From: Bacteroidales bacterium
GTDB taxonomy: Bacteria > Bacteroidota > Bacteroidia > Bacteroidales > UBA932
Reading direction: 5' to 3'
Length of the DNA stretch: 32,372 bases
Assembly: GCA_017443465.1 (NCBI GenBank)
Contig: JAFRXO010000048.1
Coordinates: 1 to 32,372 of the forward strand
The translations under genes and the position numbers were made by a program. Shown here piece by piece: positions 8,442 to 17,217 of this stretch (position 1 is the first letter of the stretch; each line of letters starts with the position of its first letter). Below the pieces are notes generated by a model. That model made no database searches. It worked only from the letters and a program-made list of their open reading frames with translations, and was not told the origin of the DNA.

Positions 8442-9422
8442 ATGGCAAAACTCTATCCCTTGAAATTCAAGCCCTTCCTCAAGACTGTAGTGTGGGGAGG
8501 CGACAAGATAGCCGCCTTCAAGGGAATCACTACGGATGACCACAGGATAGGAGAAAGCTGGGAGCTCTCCGGAGTTCCGGGGAAAGAATCCGTAGTCTCC
8601 AACGGCGTACTCGCAGGACGCGACCTGACTTCCCTCATAGAAGAATACGGGGCCGAACTCGTAGGAGAGCATGTATATGCATGCGAAGGCAATGCCTTCC
8701 CGCTCCTGGTAAAATTCATAGACGCCCGAGACGACCTTTCAATCCAGGTCCATCCGGATGATGCACTGGCCAATGAGAGGCACGGGACGAAGGGAAAGAC
8801 GGAAATGTGGTACATCGTAGATGCCGCAAAGGATGCAAGCCTCCTGGCCGGATTCACCCGCGAGATCACTGCTGAAGAATATGAGCGGCGCATCGCGGAC
8901 GGGACCATCACTGAAGTCCTTGCACGCCACGAAGTCCACCCTGGAGATGTCTTCTTCCTGCCTGCCGGCAGGGTGCATGCCATATGCTCGGGCTGTTTCC
9001 TGGCAGAAATCCAGGAGAGTTCCGACATTACCTACAGGATATTCGACTACAACCGTCCCGGACTGGACGGGAAGCCCAGGGAACTCCACACCGCCCTGGC
9101 AAAGGACGCCATAGACTTCAAGGTCTGTCCTCCCTACCGCACACAATGGACGGAAGTTCCTGACACAGAGAACGTCTTGGCGGACAGCAAATGGTTCACC
9201 ACCTCCCAGTACTGTCTCACGAAGCCGTTTTACCGCGACCTGCGGGGCATAGACTCTTTCATGGTGGTCATATGCATTGAAGGAGAGGGACTCCTTGAAA
9301 ACAATCAGGCCGAGGTGCCATTGCACCCCGGCGAGACCGTACTTGTTCCGGCCTGTTCGGCATCAGCGACCTTCAAACCATGTGGAGACCGCCTCCGCCT
9401 GCTGACCAGCTATGTAAAATAG
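8442..9422 (+). CDS. manA: mannose-6-phosphate isomerase, class I
   Basis: 326 residues, cytoplasmic. It interconverts mannose-6-phosphate and fructose-6-phosphate. The cupin zinc site is intact: Gln102 and His104 in IQVHPDD, Glu121 in TEMWYI and His179 in AGRVHAI. The family signature GESWELSG (37-44) and the substrate-binding stretch YRIFDYNRPGLDGKPRELHT (198-217) are present. The length matches the short, Bacteroidota/Firmicutes form. It is the second gene of an operon with the ROK kinase, so the pair would phosphorylate mannose and feed it into glycolysis, or supply mannose-6-phosphate for GDP-mannose. It converges with the beta-barrel gene at 9432, with only 9 bases between stops and no terminator visible. 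Confidence 0.95.
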   Translation: MAKLYPLKFKPFLKTVVWGGDKIAAFKGITTDDHRIGESWELSGVPGKESVVSNGVLAGRDLTSLIEEYGAELVGEHVYACEGNAFPLLVKFIDARDDLSIQVHPDDALANERHGTKGKTEMWYIVDAAKDASLLAGFTREITAEEYERRIADGTITEVLARHEVHPGDVFFLPAGRVHAICSGCFLAEIQESSDITYRIFDYNRPGLDGKPRELHTALAKDAIDFKVCPPYRTQWTEVPDTENVLADSKWFTTSQYCLTKPFYRDLRGIDSFMVVICIEGEGLLENNQAEVPLHPGETVLVPACSASATFKPCGDRLRLLTSYVK

Positions 9423-9431
9423 TCCTTGTTC

Positions 9432-9989
9432 CTAGAACATGAATCCGATACCCAGGAGCAGGGTGTTGCGGTGGATGTTGTCATCAACATTGCGGACGAC
9501 CTTGTGGATACCGAAGTCGTATCCCAGGCGGAGCTGAATGGCATCCACGATGGAAATGGCGGCTCCAACGCCCCACTGCATGTCGAAATTCTTGATGTTG
9601 ATTCCGTCATGCTCCCGGCTCTTGAAAGCATTGCCCATACCGAAATTCAGCCTCGGGCCGGTGAAAGCGGATAAGCTGACATCAGGGATGATATCATAGA
9701 TGGTGTACTTGATGTCGAAAGGCACGTTGATCCAGATAGCCTTTAGATCACCGTTACCGTTGCCATAAACGAAGTTGGCTCCCGGCTCGAAAGTCAGGCC
9801 CTCGAGGGTTGAGAAAGCGATGTCGTACTTGAGGCCGAACCAGATTCCGTGGAAATCGTAGTTGTCATATAATTCAGATCCCCCGAAACCGTTGTGGGCA
9901 TAGCCGACAAATGCTGTGTACTGCGCTGATGCATTCGTTCCGATGAGCATCATGACAGCCGCGATAGCGGCAACAATCAATTTTTTCAT
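9432..9989 (-). CDS. small outer-membrane beta-barrel protein
   Basis: 185 residues with a clean signal peptide (1-22, cleaved after ASA before QYTAF). The mature part has alternating hydrophobic/polar strands separated by short turns, and ends with an aromatic residue (GIGFMF), as outer-membrane barrels do. It resembles the porin-like/PorT-like 'outer membrane protein beta-barrel' families of Bacteroidota, probably eight strands. It starts 27 bases after the M3 peptidase stop with no TAnnTTTG element between, so it is probably the last gene of the nuclease-OB-fold operon. Its role there is unknown; a stabilising, channel or envelope-anchoring function is possible. Confidence 0.75.
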   Translation of the reverse strand: MKKLIVAAIAAVMMLIGTNASAQYTAFVGYAHNGFGGSELYDNYDFHGIWFGLKYDIAFSTLEGLTFEPGANFVYGNGNGDLKAIWINVPFDIKYTIYDIIPDVSLSAFTGPRLNFGMGNAFKSREHDGINIKNFDMQWGVGAAISIVDAIQLRLGYDFGIHKVVRNVDDNIHRNTLLLGIGFMF

Positions 9990-10016
9990 AATAGGTATTA
10001 ATTAGTTAATCATATG

Positions 10017-12044
10017 TCAGTCAATCAATCCGCGGCCTCTCAGCATCGCCTTGGTGTCAGGGTCGTTGCCTCCTGTAAACTGCTTGAAGAGGACCATAGG
10101 CTCTTCGCTTCCGCCTTTCTCCAGGAAGGTTCTCTTGAAGCGCAGGGCAGTTTCCGGATTGAATATCCCCTCACGCTCGAAATAGCTGAAGGCGTCCTTG
10201 TCGAGGACTTCGGTCCAGAGGTAGCCGTAATAACCGGCGCTGTAGCCTGAATTGAATATATGGTTGAAATATGTCGTGCGATAGCGCGGAATGATTTCCT
10301 TGGGAAGTCCCATTCCGGCGCAGACCTTTTCTTCAAATGAGTCGATGTCGGCGTCCTTCAGTTCGTCCGCGTTCAGCTCATGCCATTTCATGTCCAGGAT
10401 CGATGCGGCGCAGAGTTCGCCGGTGGTGAATCCCTGGTTGAATTTAAGGGAGTTGTTGATCTTGTCCACAAGTTCGGCGGGGATGATCTCTCCGGTCTTG
10501 TAGTTCTTGGCATAGCACTCGAGGATTTCCTTCTGGAAGGCCCAGTTCTCGTTGAACTGGGAGAAGGTCTCGACGAAGTCCCTGGTCACACCTGTACCGC
10601 TGACCGAAGGATAGTGGCATTTGGACAGGAAGCCATGGAGGGCATGTCCGAATTCGTGGAACATCGTCTGGACCTCATCCACTGTCAGCAATGAAGGAGT
10701 GTCATCCTTTGCAGGGGTGAAATTGCAGACATTCACTATGATAGGACGTACATCCTTGCCGGAGGGATCCACATACTGATCCCTTACATTGTTCATCCAG
10801 GCGCCGCCGCGCTTTGTAGAACGCGGGAAATAATCCGCCAGGAAAATACCGATGAGGTCACCGGACTCCTTGTCTGTCAGCTTGAATGCCCTGACTTCGG
10901 GATTATAGACCGGGACGTCATTAAGCTCCTCGAATTCGATACCGTACAGGCGGCTTGCAGCAGCGAAAACTCCCTGACGGACATTATCGCACAGGAAATA
11001 TGGACTGGTGACCGATTCGTCGAGATCATATTTCTGCTTACGGACCTTCTCTGCGTAATAGAACCAGTCCCAGGGCATGATCTTGGACCCGGCGGGGAGA
11101 AGTCCGGCAGCGATGTCAGCATCCATGAGTTTCTGCATATCCGCTACCTCCTCCTTCGCACGTGCGTTGGAAGCCTCCTGGATTTCACTGAGGAAAGCAT
11201 CTACAGTAGCGGGATCATGCGCCATCTTATTGTCCAGCTGATATTCAGCCCAATTGCTGAACCCCAGCATCCTGGCCTTCTCGGCACGCATGCGGAGGAT
11301 GTCCAGGCAGAGCTCGCGGGTGTCGTTCTCTCCGCCGTTGCGGCCACGGGAAGAATAGGCCTTGAACATGGCCTCCCTTCTCGCACGATCCTGGCACACA
11401 GTCATTTCCGCACTGTACTGGGAGACCGGCACATCGAACTGGGCCTTGAAGGCGTTATTCTCGGCAAGGAGCCTGTTCCCGAAAGTGTTGCTGGCCATGG
11501 AAAGCTTCCTGTTGATTTCCTTCAGGACAGCCTGGTCGGCCTCAGGAAGGTCGATTCCGTTACGGACAAAACTCTCATACAGCTTCTTCAGGACTATCTG
11601 CTGTTCCCTGGTCAGACCTTCGGTACCGGCTTCTTTGACAGCCTTCACCTTTGCGAAGAAGGCCTTGTCCATGAAGATGTCATCACTGTGGACTGTAAGG
11701 ATCTCGGTAGCTTCCTCGACCACCTTGTTCATTTCATCGTCGGCATCAGTCTCGGCGAGATTGAACAGCACTCCCTCAACCTTGGAAAGGAGAGCTCCGG
11801 AGTATTCATATGCTTCGACTACATTGGCGAATGTAGGGGCCTCCTTATTGGACTTTATGGCCTCGATTTCGGCCTTCTGCTCTTTGATACCCTCCTTGAT
11901 CGCAGGCATATAGTCCCCGACCTTTATCCTGTCGAACGGCGGAAGGCCATAGTTGGCATCCCACTGCTCAAAGAACGGATTGCCCTGTTTTGCACATGAA
12001 ACTACAGCCATAACAGCAACTATTCCGATAATAAGTTTTCTCAT
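10017..12044 (-). CDS. dcp: M3-family peptidyl-dipeptidase (Dcp-like), lipoprotein
   Basis: 675 residues. It cleaves dipeptides from the C-terminus of peptides. The thermolysin-type zinc site HEFGH is at 463-467 and the third ligand Glu492 lies 25 residues after the motif (TRDFVETF), as in oligopeptidase A/Dcp. Length and the GFSNWAEYQL and FNQGFTTGE stretches fit the Dcp subgroup. The N-terminus is a lipoprotein signal with VVSC and Cys17, so it acts outside the cytoplasm. AGGAG sits directly in front of the ATG. It starts 11 bases after the DUF5689 gene, so it belongs to the same operon as two secreted nucleases and a TonB-dependent receptor. That suggests the system's substrate may contain protein as well as nucleic acid (inference). 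Confidence 0.92.
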   Translation of the reverse strand: MRKLIIGIVAVMAVVSCAKQGNPFFEQWDANYGLPPFDRIKVGDYMPAIKEGIKEQKAEIEAIKSNKEAPTFANVVEAYEYSGALLSKVEGVLFNLAETDADDEMNKVVEEATEILTVHSDDIFMDKAFFAKVKAVKEAGTEGLTREQQIVLKKLYESFVRNGIDLPEADQAVLKEINRKLSMASNTFGNRLLAENNAFKAQFDVPVSQYSAEMTVCQDRARREAMFKAYSSRGRNGGENDTRELCLDILRMRAEKARMLGFSNWAEYQLDNKMAHDPATVDAFLSEIQEASNARAKEEVADMQKLMDADIAAGLLPAGSKIMPWDWFYYAEKVRKQKYDLDESVTSPYFLCDNVRQGVFAAASRLYGIEFEELNDVPVYNPEVRAFKLTDKESGDLIGIFLADYFPRSTKRGGAWMNNVRDQYVDPSGKDVRPIIVNVCNFTPAKDDTPSLLTVDEVQTMFHEFGHALHGFLSKCHYPSVSGTGVTRDFVETFSQFNENWAFQKEILECYAKNYKTGEIIPAELVDKINNSLKFNQGFTTGELCAASILDMKWHELNADELKDADIDSFEEKVCAGMGLPKEIIPRYRTTYFNHIFNSGYSAGYYGYLWTEVLDKDAFSYFEREGIFNPETALRFKRTFLEKGGSEEPMVLFKQFTGGNDPDTKAMLRGRGLID

Positions 12045-12055
12045 CTCCTGTGGGG

Positions 12056-13123
12056 TCAGTTAACTTTTATCCCGTCAATGTCGATCACAGTGAACTGGGC
12101 CGAGCCCTGGTAATTGCTCAGGATTCCGGTCACGTCAATGGACTTGTCCCCGCTCAGGACCGCGGAGTTGATCTTTTCGTCCGAGAAGCGGCAGAAACCG
12201 CTGGTACGGATCTGGACCTCCGTGCCTCCGCTCATCTTGAAATACTGGCTCACTGTGTAAGCAGCCCTCTCTATCTCGGGATAGAGGTTATCGGGATCCA
12301 TTCCGCGCATCGAACCGATGCTTCCGTACATGGAGTCACCGGAACCGATTACTGCGGTGTCCCATTCTCCCGCCTCGAGATGCTTGCTCATCAGTTCCTT
12401 GCTCATGGCCCAGGTGTCCACGCCCCACTGGCTGTCTGACAGGAAGCACCTGTTGGAAGGAGACTTCTTGTCGAGCTGGCTGTCCAGATAGAGGAGGACG
12501 AATATCTCGTTCGCGTACTTAAGTCCCTTCAGGGTGACGTACTTGCCGAGCCAGGGAGATGTCTGTCCGACCTTGAGGGCAGACTTGAGGTCATCCTCTG
12601 TCATCGCTTCAGGGGCCAGAGGAGTTTCCACCGCTCCCTTGAAGATGTGGGTGTTGATAAGATACTGGATGTCGATATACGAAGTCTCGTATTCTCCGGT
12701 AGGATCCTCGAAACCGAGCTGGAGCATTCCTTCTCCCTCATTAGACTGGCGTCCATAGTTGCCAAGGGTAAGGCCCTCACACTTGACCCAGATCCTCTGG
12801 CCGATCTTGTAATCGCCGTAAAGGGAGGACTTTCCTATCTTGACCTCGATGGCTCCGGTCTCATCCTGGATGAAGAAACTGCGGTAGATGTTTCCCGAAA
12901 GGTCGGAAGTCGTGATCAAGCCGCTGATTATAATGTCTTCGTCTATCTTCAGGGGTGCACCCTCATAAAGGGCCTTGAGGTCGGCAATGCTGGCATTGGC
13001 CTCCATCGACACTATGCTGGTGTTCCCGGGATCGTCGTATCCGAAAGTGAAGACCGGATCCCATTCATCGCATGACGCGCACGCAAGAAGTATCGCAGGA
13101 ATTATGTAAAGTAATCTCTTCAT
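12056..13123 (-). CDS. DUF5689-type OB-fold lipoprotein
   Basis: 355 residues. Signal peptide with lipobox (CASC, Cys19) followed by DEWD, acidic residues that often accompany surface export of lipoproteins in Bacteroidota. Residues 40-200 match the DUF5689 pattern: ASIADLKALYEG, IIISGLITTSDLSGNIYRSFFIQDETGAIEVKIG, YKIGQRIWVKCEGLTLGNYG. A second beta-rich half follows with QYFKMSGGTEVQIRTSGFCRFSDEKI and a final OB-like stretch, SIDVTGILSNYQGSAQFTVIDIDGI. DUF5689 is an OB-fold-like domain of unknown function, usually next to TonB-dependent receptors. Here it starts 4 bases after the receptor's stop codon, the position SusD would take behind SusC. I infer a ligand-capturing partner of that receptor. 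Confidence 0.85.
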   Translation of the reverse strand: MKRLLYIIPAILLACASCDEWDPVFTFGYDDPGNTSIVSMEANASIADLKALYEGAPLKIDEDIIISGLITTSDLSGNIYRSFFIQDETGAIEVKIGKSSLYGDYKIGQRIWVKCEGLTLGNYGRQSNEGEGMLQLGFEDPTGEYETSYIDIQYLINTHIFKGAVETPLAPEAMTEDDLKSALKVGQTSPWLGKYVTLKGLKYANEIFVLLYLDSQLDKKSPSNRCFLSDSQWGVDTWAMSKELMSKHLEAGEWDTAVIGSGDSMYGSIGSMRGMDPDNLYPEIERAAYTVSQYFKMSGGTEVQIRTSGFCRFSDEKINSAVLSGDKSIDVTGILSNYQGSAQFTVIDIDGIKVN

Positions 13124-13127
13124 CGCC

Positions 13128-16091
13128 CTAGAATCTGAAATAAAGGTTCATCATATAGTTCAATCCGGTCATATAGAAATACTTGGGATCGAACCTGTAG
13201 TACCTCTCCTTGCCGGAAGTATTGTCCACAAGGCGGGTCTGCTCATATCCTCCGGTCTTGATGGAGGTGTTGTTCAGGATGTTGCTGACGCTGAGGTTGA
13301 AACCGAGCTGGTAATTGTTCATCAGGTAGAAGCTCTTGCCCACGCTGGCATTGACCAGCCATACGGGATCGAATTTCTCCTGAGCAGCCATATCCTCGAT
13401 TTCTATAGGAGTCCACTGCTTGTCCGGACCGGTAGTAGCCATGTCCGTACGGTAGAGCGGGTTCATGTCCAGATAATTGTTGGCGAAATAGTTGACGCTG
13501 GCGTCCAGGAACCAGTAGTTCTTGTTCCAGCTCAGGCCGAGGCTCGCAGCGAACTGCGGAGACTCTGAGACATGATGCTTCTGGAAGTGGTCGACAATAT
13601 ACTGTCCCTGATCATCGGTGGCATATCCGCCGGTGTAGTCGCGCTTGAAGACCGGATGGCTCTTCCAGTAAGGGATCCTCTGGTAATCCACGATCACCTC
13701 GGAGCTGTTGTCCACAGTCTGGGTCATATATGGATTTGAGGTATAGACTGCATCCACATAGCTGAGAGCTCCCTCGAGAGACAGGTTTTCGACTATGTAA
13801 GTAGGAACCCTGAAACCGAGCTCGAAGCCTGCATGCCTCTGGTCGATTCCGCTCATGGCGAAGTTCGTGAAGGAGTTCTGCAGGTCATCGTAGAAGCTCA
13901 TCACGTCCGTCTGGTCCTCTATCTTGGTGTAGAAACCGGTCAGGCGGAAGTCAATGCCTCCGAAGGAGTACTGGTAGTTCAGGTCAGCAGAATAGATGTT
14001 CTTGTTGGTGAGCCTGGACATCAGGGTGTTGCGGGAACGGGGCGCGATGAAGGCCTGGTTGAAAAGCGGGGCCTCGCTGAGCCATGCAGCATTTCCGAAG
14101 AAACGCATCTTTCCGCCGATCAGGTACTCGATGTTGCCCTTGAATCCATATGACCAGAATTCCGGTTTCTCGGAGTCTCCATATGAGGAAATGAGCTTTC
14201 CGTCAGAGTCGTACTGGATGAGGTCGGATATGTCCGTACCGTTGATAACTGTCGCGTCGCCGTATGTTCCGGGGAAGAGGCCCTTGCGCATGAGACCTTC
14301 CCTCCAGAACTTGGTGTAGCCGAGATGTCCTCCCAGCCTGATGGCCACGTTGTCAACTGTAGAGGTGGTCATGAGCCAGCCCTCTGCATTCCGGATATGG
14401 GCATTGTAGTCATATCCGTACCTGTCCCCTTCGTAGAGGACCTGGGCATGTCCGTGCCTGAGATAATACTCGAGGTCGTTCTGGACCTTTGCCGGATTGG
14501 AGGCATAGTCGCGTTCCGCGAAGTTGTCCAAGTTGATGTAATAATCTCCTCCAAGAAGGTCGGCCAGTATCTTGTAATTGGATGTGCGGTTGATCTTGCC
14601 GTTGAATCCGCCGTTGATCTTCAGCCACTCCCAGTCCTTGGGCTTCCACTCGAAACTGGTGCCCAGATTGAGGTCCTTCTGGTCCACATGACGTTCTTCC
14701 TGGACATATTTGGACCTGTTTCCGGAGACCCCGCCATATGTCATGTAACCGTTGTGGTTGATTTCATAGAGGCGGTCCCAGTCGATGTGGGTGACGGGGG
14801 CATAGTCATTTACCCATGCTTCCCTGGCCCAGAGGTACTTCCTGTAGTTCTGCCGGTTGTAGTCCGGATTGTCCATGTAGAAGTAGCTGGGAAGGTTGCG
14901 GTAGTAATCCGGACGCGGATCCTGCGCGTCATACCAGTCGAGAGCCGTGTACCCGTTCTTTCCGAAGCGGTAGAGAAGGGTGGCGGACAGCCTGAACTGG
15001 TCTGAAGGAGTGAAATCGTATTTCAGGAAGGTGATGGGCTCGTGGGTCCTGCGGACGCGGGCGTTGCGGACCTTCCCGTCCTGCCATCCCCAGTTCGAGT
15101 TGTACATGTTCGTCCCCATCAGGTCATATACCTCCTGGGTGGAACCGTTCTGGGCTCCCCTGCTTCCGGGAGTCGCCATGAACACGAAATTCAGCTTATG
15201 GACATCGTTGAAGTTCTTCCCGATGGCTGCATAATAACCGAATGAACGATAGTAAACTCCCTTTATCCAGTCATTTCCGCCGAGACGGGCAGAAACGTTG
15301 ACGGCGAAAGACCAACCGTTGTCAAGCTCGCCGGAGGCATATGAATACATAAGCCTGAGCCTGTAGAACGCCGAGTTGGTCAGGACGCTCATCCTGTGAC
15401 CGGTACGCATGTCTCCCGCGGTTCCGGCGATGTTGGAGACACCGTTGATGTTTCCGAATCCGAACGGGGACACTTCTGCGCCCAGCGTACTTTCCCCGGC
15501 GCGGGTAGCCTCATTGAGGCCGCTCCACAGGGACCAAGGGCCATAACCGGTAATCGCGTCATTCATCTTTACACCGGCGAGATACACATCCTGGGAATCA
15601 CTGGTGTAACTGCGGGCATTGAACCTTATGGCGCTCCAGCCGTAGTTCGTAATGTCAGTGAAGACATCGTTCGAACCGAACAGGACGGTAGGATTGTCAT
15701 TGTAGCCGGAATCATCCATGTCGAACATGGAGAAGTTGGCGATGTCTTCCTCGGTCTCAGTATGGGTAGGTGCCAGCGAAATGTTGAAAAGGTTCTTTAC
15801 GTAGCCGTCATTCACGGTTACGTTGACCAGCGTTTCGGAAAAACCGTGGGCTGAGATGACCAGGTCATACATCCCGTCCGGAACCATCTCCATGAGGAAA
15901 CGTCCGTCGGCTCCGCTCTCCACGGTCTTCACTTCCCTCGAGCCGCTGCGAAGGATGAGCTTCGCCTTCTCGACGGGGGTCCTGCCTTCCCTGCTGACAA
16001 TCGTTCCCTGAACTCCGCCTGACGGCTCCTGTGCCATCATGACCAGGGAGCAGAAAACGGCCGCTAAAGCTATTGCAAGTCTTCTATGCAT
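13128..16091 (-). CDS. TonB-dependent receptor with carboxypeptidase-regulatory-like N-terminus
   Basis: 987 residues. Signal peptide 1-20 (cleaved before QEPSGG). Residues 24-112 form a CarboxypepD_reg-like beta-sandwich (GGVQGTIVSREGRTPVEKAKLIL...). Residues about 125-230 look like a divergent plug (IRFNARSYTSDSQDVYLAGVKMND). The rest is a 22-strand barrel ending in ...NLYFRF with a terminal Phe. It imports large ligands across the outer membrane with energy from TonB. The gene lies 11 bases after the EEP nuclease and 4 bases before the DUF5689 lipoprotein, so the receptor, both nucleases and the OB-fold lipoproteins are one transcription unit. Nucleic-acid fragments are the ligand I would test first; this rests on context only. 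Confidence 0.9.
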   Translation of the reverse strand: MHRRLAIALAAVFCSLVMMAQEPSGGVQGTIVSREGRTPVEKAKLILRSGSREVKTVESGADGRFLMEMVPDGMYDLVISAHGFSETLVNVTVNDGYVKNLFNISLAPTHTETEEDIANFSMFDMDDSGYNDNPTVLFGSNDVFTDITNYGWSAIRFNARSYTSDSQDVYLAGVKMNDAITGYGPWSLWSGLNEATRAGESTLGAEVSPFGFGNINGVSNIAGTAGDMRTGHRMSVLTNSAFYRLRLMYSYASGELDNGWSFAVNVSARLGGNDWIKGVYYRSFGYYAAIGKNFNDVHKLNFVFMATPGSRGAQNGSTQEVYDLMGTNMYNSNWGWQDGKVRNARVRRTHEPITFLKYDFTPSDQFRLSATLLYRFGKNGYTALDWYDAQDPRPDYYRNLPSYFYMDNPDYNRQNYRKYLWAREAWVNDYAPVTHIDWDRLYEINHNGYMTYGGVSGNRSKYVQEERHVDQKDLNLGTSFEWKPKDWEWLKINGGFNGKINRTSNYKILADLLGGDYYINLDNFAERDYASNPAKVQNDLEYYLRHGHAQVLYEGDRYGYDYNAHIRNAEGWLMTTSTVDNVAIRLGGHLGYTKFWREGLMRKGLFPGTYGDATVINGTDISDLIQYDSDGKLISSYGDSEKPEFWSYGFKGNIEYLIGGKMRFFGNAAWLSEAPLFNQAFIAPRSRNTLMSRLTNKNIYSADLNYQYSFGGIDFRLTGFYTKIEDQTDVMSFYDDLQNSFTNFAMSGIDQRHAGFELGFRVPTYIVENLSLEGALSYVDAVYTSNPYMTQTVDNSSEVIVDYQRIPYWKSHPVFKRDYTGGYATDDQGQYIVDHFQKHHVSESPQFAASLGLSWNKNYWFLDASVNYFANNYLDMNPLYRTDMATTGPDKQWTPIEIEDMAAQEKFDPVWLVNASVGKSFYLMNNYQLGFNLSVSNILNNTSIKTGGYEQTRLVDNTSGKERYYRFDPKYFYMTGLNYMMNLYFRF

Positions 16092-16102
16092 TTACAAATG
16101 TT

Positions 16103-17197
16103 TTATTTCAGGTAGATGTAAGTAGGATAATGGTCACTGTAACCATTGATGAAATTACCGCCCGAGAAAGTGCGGAAAGGAGTGCCTTTATACGGGCCGG
16201 TCTGCTGGGTCATGAAGTCCTTCTGGAAGATACGGCCGTAATAACGGTCCTTCACTATCTTCTGGATCTTGAGTCCCTTACCGTTGGTGAGGGCCTTGTT
16301 GACCATTATGATGTCGAAGATGTTCCAGGAATTCTGGTAAGCCTCTGAACCGTAACCGTTCTTCAGCATGGAAAGGAAGGGATTGAAGAAATCCTGGTCT
16401 TTCACCTCATCGATCTTCTCGCGTCCGCGGAGATACTTGGCCATGCTGGGATCGGTAGGATTGTCGTTCATGTCACCCATGACAACGATCTTGATTCCGG
16501 GGACCTCGCGTTCGAGCTCCATGGCCCTGTTCCACATTATCTCGGCTCCCCTTTCCCTCAGGGCACTGCTCTTTTCGCCCCTGCGGGAAGGCAGGTGGGC
16601 GACGAAGAATGCGAACTCCTCTCCTGCGATGGTACCCCTGACCATAAGGATGTCACGGGTACGGAAGCTCGCTTTCTCCTCCTTGCTCATAGAGAAATCT
16701 ATGTCGGAATCGAAGGTGAAGGGAAGGGACTCGCTAGACTTGTACTTGAAGTTCTTCGGGTCATAGAGGAGGGCTACGTCCACTCCGCGGGTGTCGGGGC
16801 CGTCATAATGGACTATCTGATAATTGGCCGCCGCGATCTCCGGCTGGCTGACGAGGTCCTCGAGAACATGGCGGTTCTCGATCTCGCTGACTCCGAGGAC
16901 TGTGTGCCACTGCTGGTTGTCCTGGGCCATGGCCTTGATGACAGTAGCCATGTTGTGCTGCTTCTTCTCGTATTTGGCGTCCGTCCACTTATTCGATCCG
17001 TCGGGAAGGAACTCGTAATCGTTCTTTCCCTGGTCGTGATAGGTATCGAACAGGTTTTCCAGGTTGTAGAAGCCTATGATATAGCCCTTGCCGTCGGCAC
17101 GGGGTCCGGCAGCGGCTTCAGAGCTGACATTCTTTCCGCCCGCGCAGGATGAAACCATGGAGGCGAACAGCATCGAAATGTAAACTATCTTTCTCAT
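16103..17197 (-). CDS. EEP-family extracellular nuclease (MnuA/ExeM-like), lipoprotein
   Basis: 364 residues from the ATG at 17197, which has AGGA just in front; an in-frame TTG nine bases upstream is less likely. Lipobox SSC with Cys18. It belongs to the endonuclease/exonuclease/phosphatase superfamily (DNase I fold). Catalytic elements are all visible: NLENLFD (45-51), the metal-binding Glu in VSEIENR (105-107), His201 in FVAHLPSRRG, GDMNDNP (Asp242, Asn244) and the C-terminal SDHYP Asp-His pair. NLENLFD with NDYEF and SEIENR matches the MnuA/ExeM branch, whose characterised members are extracellular nucleases. In ExeM-type proteins the nuclease is fused to an OB-fold domain; here the OB folds are encoded separately two genes upstream. 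Phosphatase activity cannot be excluded. Confidence 0.88.
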   Translation of the reverse strand: MRKIVYISMLFASMVSSCAGGKNVSSEAAAGPRADGKGYIIGFYNLENLFDTYHDQGKNDYEFLPDGSNKWTDAKYEKKQHNMATVIKAMAQDNQQWHTVLGVSEIENRHVLEDLVSQPEIAAANYQIVHYDGPDTRGVDVALLYDPKNFKYKSSESLPFTFDSDIDFSMSKEEKASFRTRDILMVRGTIAGEEFAFFVAHLPSRRGEKSSALRERGAEIMWNRAMELEREVPGIKIVVMGDMNDNPTDPSMAKYLRGREKIDEVKDQDFFNPFLSMLKNGYGSEAYQNSWNIFDIIMVNKALTNGKGLKIQKIVKDRYYGRIFQKDFMTQQTGPYKGTPFRTFSGGNFINGYSDHYPTYIYLK

Positions 17198-17217
17198 TTC
17201 CTGCAAGTATTAATTGG

